DNA of 64,000 bases from Nitrosomonas sp. sh817. Lineage in GTDB: Bacteria > Pseudomonadota > Gammaproteobacteria > Burkholderiales > Nitrosomonadaceae. Both the position numbers and the translations under genes were made by a program. The notes beneath the pieces are model-generated. The model saw nothing but the letters and a program-made list of their open reading frames with translations, searched no databases and was not told the DNA's origin. Where the stretch lies: positions 2,117,691 to 2,181,690 of the forward strand of contig NZ_CP133083.1 of assembly GCF_030908545.1 (NCBI RefSeq). The letters run 5' to 3'. Of the stretch, positions 62,465 to 64,000 are shown one piece after another. Each line of letters starts with the position of its first letter. Within the stretch, counting starts at the first letter, position 1.

Positions 62465-63811
62465 TTAAGATTTTTTATCAGGAATCTTAAATCCCAAATA
62501 AGCCCCTGCGCTCAACCCTTGCAATGCAAGCAAAGTCGGGCTGAATTCAGGCATCGCCAGAGTTTCCCAAACCGAATGAACATAGATAATGCCGAGAATG
62601 AGCGTCCAGATTAAAATTTGTACGCGATGAAACGCTGTATTGCCTTCCGGATCGCTCAGTATGTCTCTCAGGAAACTCTGGCTTAGGTTATTTTCCGCGA
62701 TTCTCAGAATCCTTTCTCTCAGCAATGCTTGATTATGTTGCAATGCATTCAACATTCTTTCCTTATATCTCTTCTGATCCGCAGTAAAAGTCTGATTCTG
62801 CAGGAGCTCCTGTTCAATAGTTTGCGCCTCTCCTTGCATCGTAATCAGTTTTGATTCGAGATCATCAATGCGTTTCGACTGAGAATCCCCGGAAACATCA
62901 ATGGCGGCGGACCCTAACGCGGCGCCGGTGCCAATCCCGATGAGTGCCAGCGCGCTATCGCTGATTTCATTCAATGCACCGGTCGTTACCCAAATGGAAA
63001 CAAAGGATACGGCTACAAGCACAGACCAGAAAGCCATTTGGCAGCGCGCCAGACTCCACGGTTTGGAACCCGTTTCCGGTTTAGTACCGATATCGGACAG
63101 CGATTCTTTCAACGCTGCCCGGAGCGGCTCAAACCACCAGATACACCCGATCATAATGATCAAGAGAGAAACGAAAATTATGAATTTAAGCGGATTTACC
63201 TGCTCGAGTAATACGTAAAGCGGAGTTTCCTTGTCATTTTGCCTAACAATATTTTCAAAAGGAATCCATTTGGAACCATCATCCAATCCAATTGCAACAT
63301 TCACCGGGCGGGTAAAAAAACCGGGCTTAGGCTTGCCATTTTCCGGATCTTCAGCCGAACCGAAATTCGGAATGGGCGCGCCGAGCAAGCTGATCCAATT
63401 TTGCTTGTTCCCGGAATCCCTGGAACCGTATTTAAGGTCGAATGTAATCGTTCCGTCCCGATAACCCTCTCTTAAATTAATTGCCGCAAGCTCACTTATT
63501 TTGAGATCGTTCAGATAAAGAACAATATTCCGTTTGCAATTCGATTGCGCCGCGCAGCTCTCTTTCGCTTCCAATAGGGCTTTCAGATTACGCACCGTCA
63601 ATACCAACCGGTCATTAATTCCTATCCGGATCAGAGTCTCCGGTTCATCGTTCTCGACTCTGATTCCTCTGAGTTGCGGATTCCACAAAGAGATTTTCTC
63701 GATACTTATCACTGAGTCGCTTGTTCGTCCATCGTCCGCCTGCGCATACGCATGCGCGCCACGGATCAGGAGAAATAACAACAAGAAAAACAGTATCCTC
63801 GCAAGATTCAT
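62465..63811 (-). CDS. Multi-span membrane protein with signal peptide and coiled coil, unknown
   Basis: A 448-residue protein from ATG 63811. Signal peptide 1-23 (FFLLLFLLIRGAHAYA), then about 185 residues of beta-rich extracytoplasmic sequence, transmembrane segments near 208-228, 258-277, 285-305, 396-415 and 425-442, and a charged coiled coil (312-345) between the third and fourth. Two motifs, WSLARCQMAFW and FHRVQILIWTLILG, appear to be duplicated relatives: both start a membrane hairpin ending in an L-A-L-x-G-x-x-x-G-x-x-L-G-like helix. I have seen such sequences as hypothetical proteins but know no function. It is the most upstream gene of the amidase/esterase group. Confidence 0.7.
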   Translation of the reverse strand: MNLARILFFLLLFLLIRGAHAYAQADDGRTSDSVISIEKISLWNPQLRGIRVENDEPETLIRIGINDRLVLTVRNLKALLEAKESCAAQSNCKRNIVLYLNDLKISELAAINLREGYRDGTITFDLKYGSRDSGNKQNWISLLGAPIPNFGSAEDPENGKPKPGFFTRPVNVAIGLDDGSKWIPFENIVRQNDKETPLYVLLEQVNPLKFIIFVSLLIIMIGCIWWFEPLRAALKESLSDIGTKPETGSKPWSLARCQMAFWSVLVAVSFVSIWVTTGALNEISDSALALIGIGTGAALGSAAIDVSGDSQSKRIDDLESKLITMQGEAQTIEQELLQNQTFTADQKRYKERMLNALQHNQALLRERILRIAENNLSQSFLRDILSDPEGNTAFHRVQILIWTLILGIIYVHSVWETLAMPEFSPTLLALQGLSAGAYLGFKIPDKKS

Positions 63812-64000
63812 TTCAATCCCCTTGTTATGCAATTCCGTAAAGTACCATTCGACGAATATGAATCCGCCGGAAATTGTTTATTACCTGCTGCATTACGCTT
63901 CAGAAGCCACGCCCTGCCGCGAAATTGTTGGTGCAGTCAATTAATCAGCGTTCCGATGAATCTTCTTCCGGGCAAGCCTTCTCGCGCAGTTTTCTCACCA
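63812..64000. other. Right-edge region
   Basis: No gene is supported. AATTAATCAGCGTT at 63940-63953 resembles part of the IS5-type end at 36782-36798, but the match breaks one base later, so no element is claimed. Confidence 0.3.

Noticed and set aside
63940..63953. Second solitary IS5-type end
   Set aside because: Match to AATTAATCAGCGTT stops short of the terminal bases and no target duplication is visible.

Overview
The window looks like the chromosome of a betaproteobacterium, most likely a Nitrosomonas-type member of the Nitrosomonadales. This is inferred from gene families and gene order (odhA-odhB beside gltA and sdhEB, metG divergent from mrp-dcd, smc-zipA, zapB-zapA-6S RNA, a fatty acid cis/trans isomerase). 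No ammonia-oxidation gene is present to prove it. No tRNA or rRNA gene, prophage structural gene or CRISPR array was seen.

Layout. 1-1478: the ATPase and the start of the permease of a MacB/LolD-like ABC transporter. 1710-9174: a type I restriction-modification locus in the unusual order hsdR, hsdS, repeat array, GIY-YIG gene, hsdM. The array between hsdS and the GIY-YIG gene consists of about 250-bp units, each holding a copy of the 3' end of hsdS plus a REP-like palindrome; another such palindrome lies in frame inside hsdS. 9338-12872: a methyltransferase and the haem-type lipoprotein Cti. 13093-19526: a TCA-cycle run (sdhB, sdhE, gltA, odhA, odhB) without sdhCDA or lpd nearby. 19855-23965: small exported or membrane proteins, a lipocalin, an old-yellow-enzyme reductase and an NlpC/P60 hydrolase. 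23995-30225: a chemotaxis operon (cheZ-like, cheY, cheA, cheR, cheD, cheB) with no cheW or receptor gene.

30602-36820 is an accessory stretch. It holds a decayed toxin-antitoxin pair, an intact IS4-type element with a 9-bp target duplication, hflX, several unknown small genes, and an intact IS5-type element that has split a DUF2442 gene. 36820-49706 is housekeeping: the PLP homeostasis protein, metG, mrp, dcd, a TIGR03790 protein, an ornithine decarboxylase preceded by a 21-codon leader ORF with a strong promoter, thyA-folA, an M17 aminopeptidase, mltD and queF. 49788-55950 is chromosome and division biology: smc, zipA, a CDGSH protein, zapB-like, zapA and 6S RNA.

55985-64000 contains a HAD hydrolase, a redoxin, an EVE-domain protein, a TauE/SafE permease and ppa, then a co-oriented group resembling a lysis module without a phage: a large multi-span membrane protein, a 37-residue single-span protein, a two-domain N-acetylmuramoyl-L-alanine amidase and an esterase, with a lipoprotein and a helical protein beyond ppa.

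The best leads for something undescribed are the hsdS-tail/REP array with its GIY-YIG gene, the ornithine decarboxylase leader ORF and the lysis-like module.
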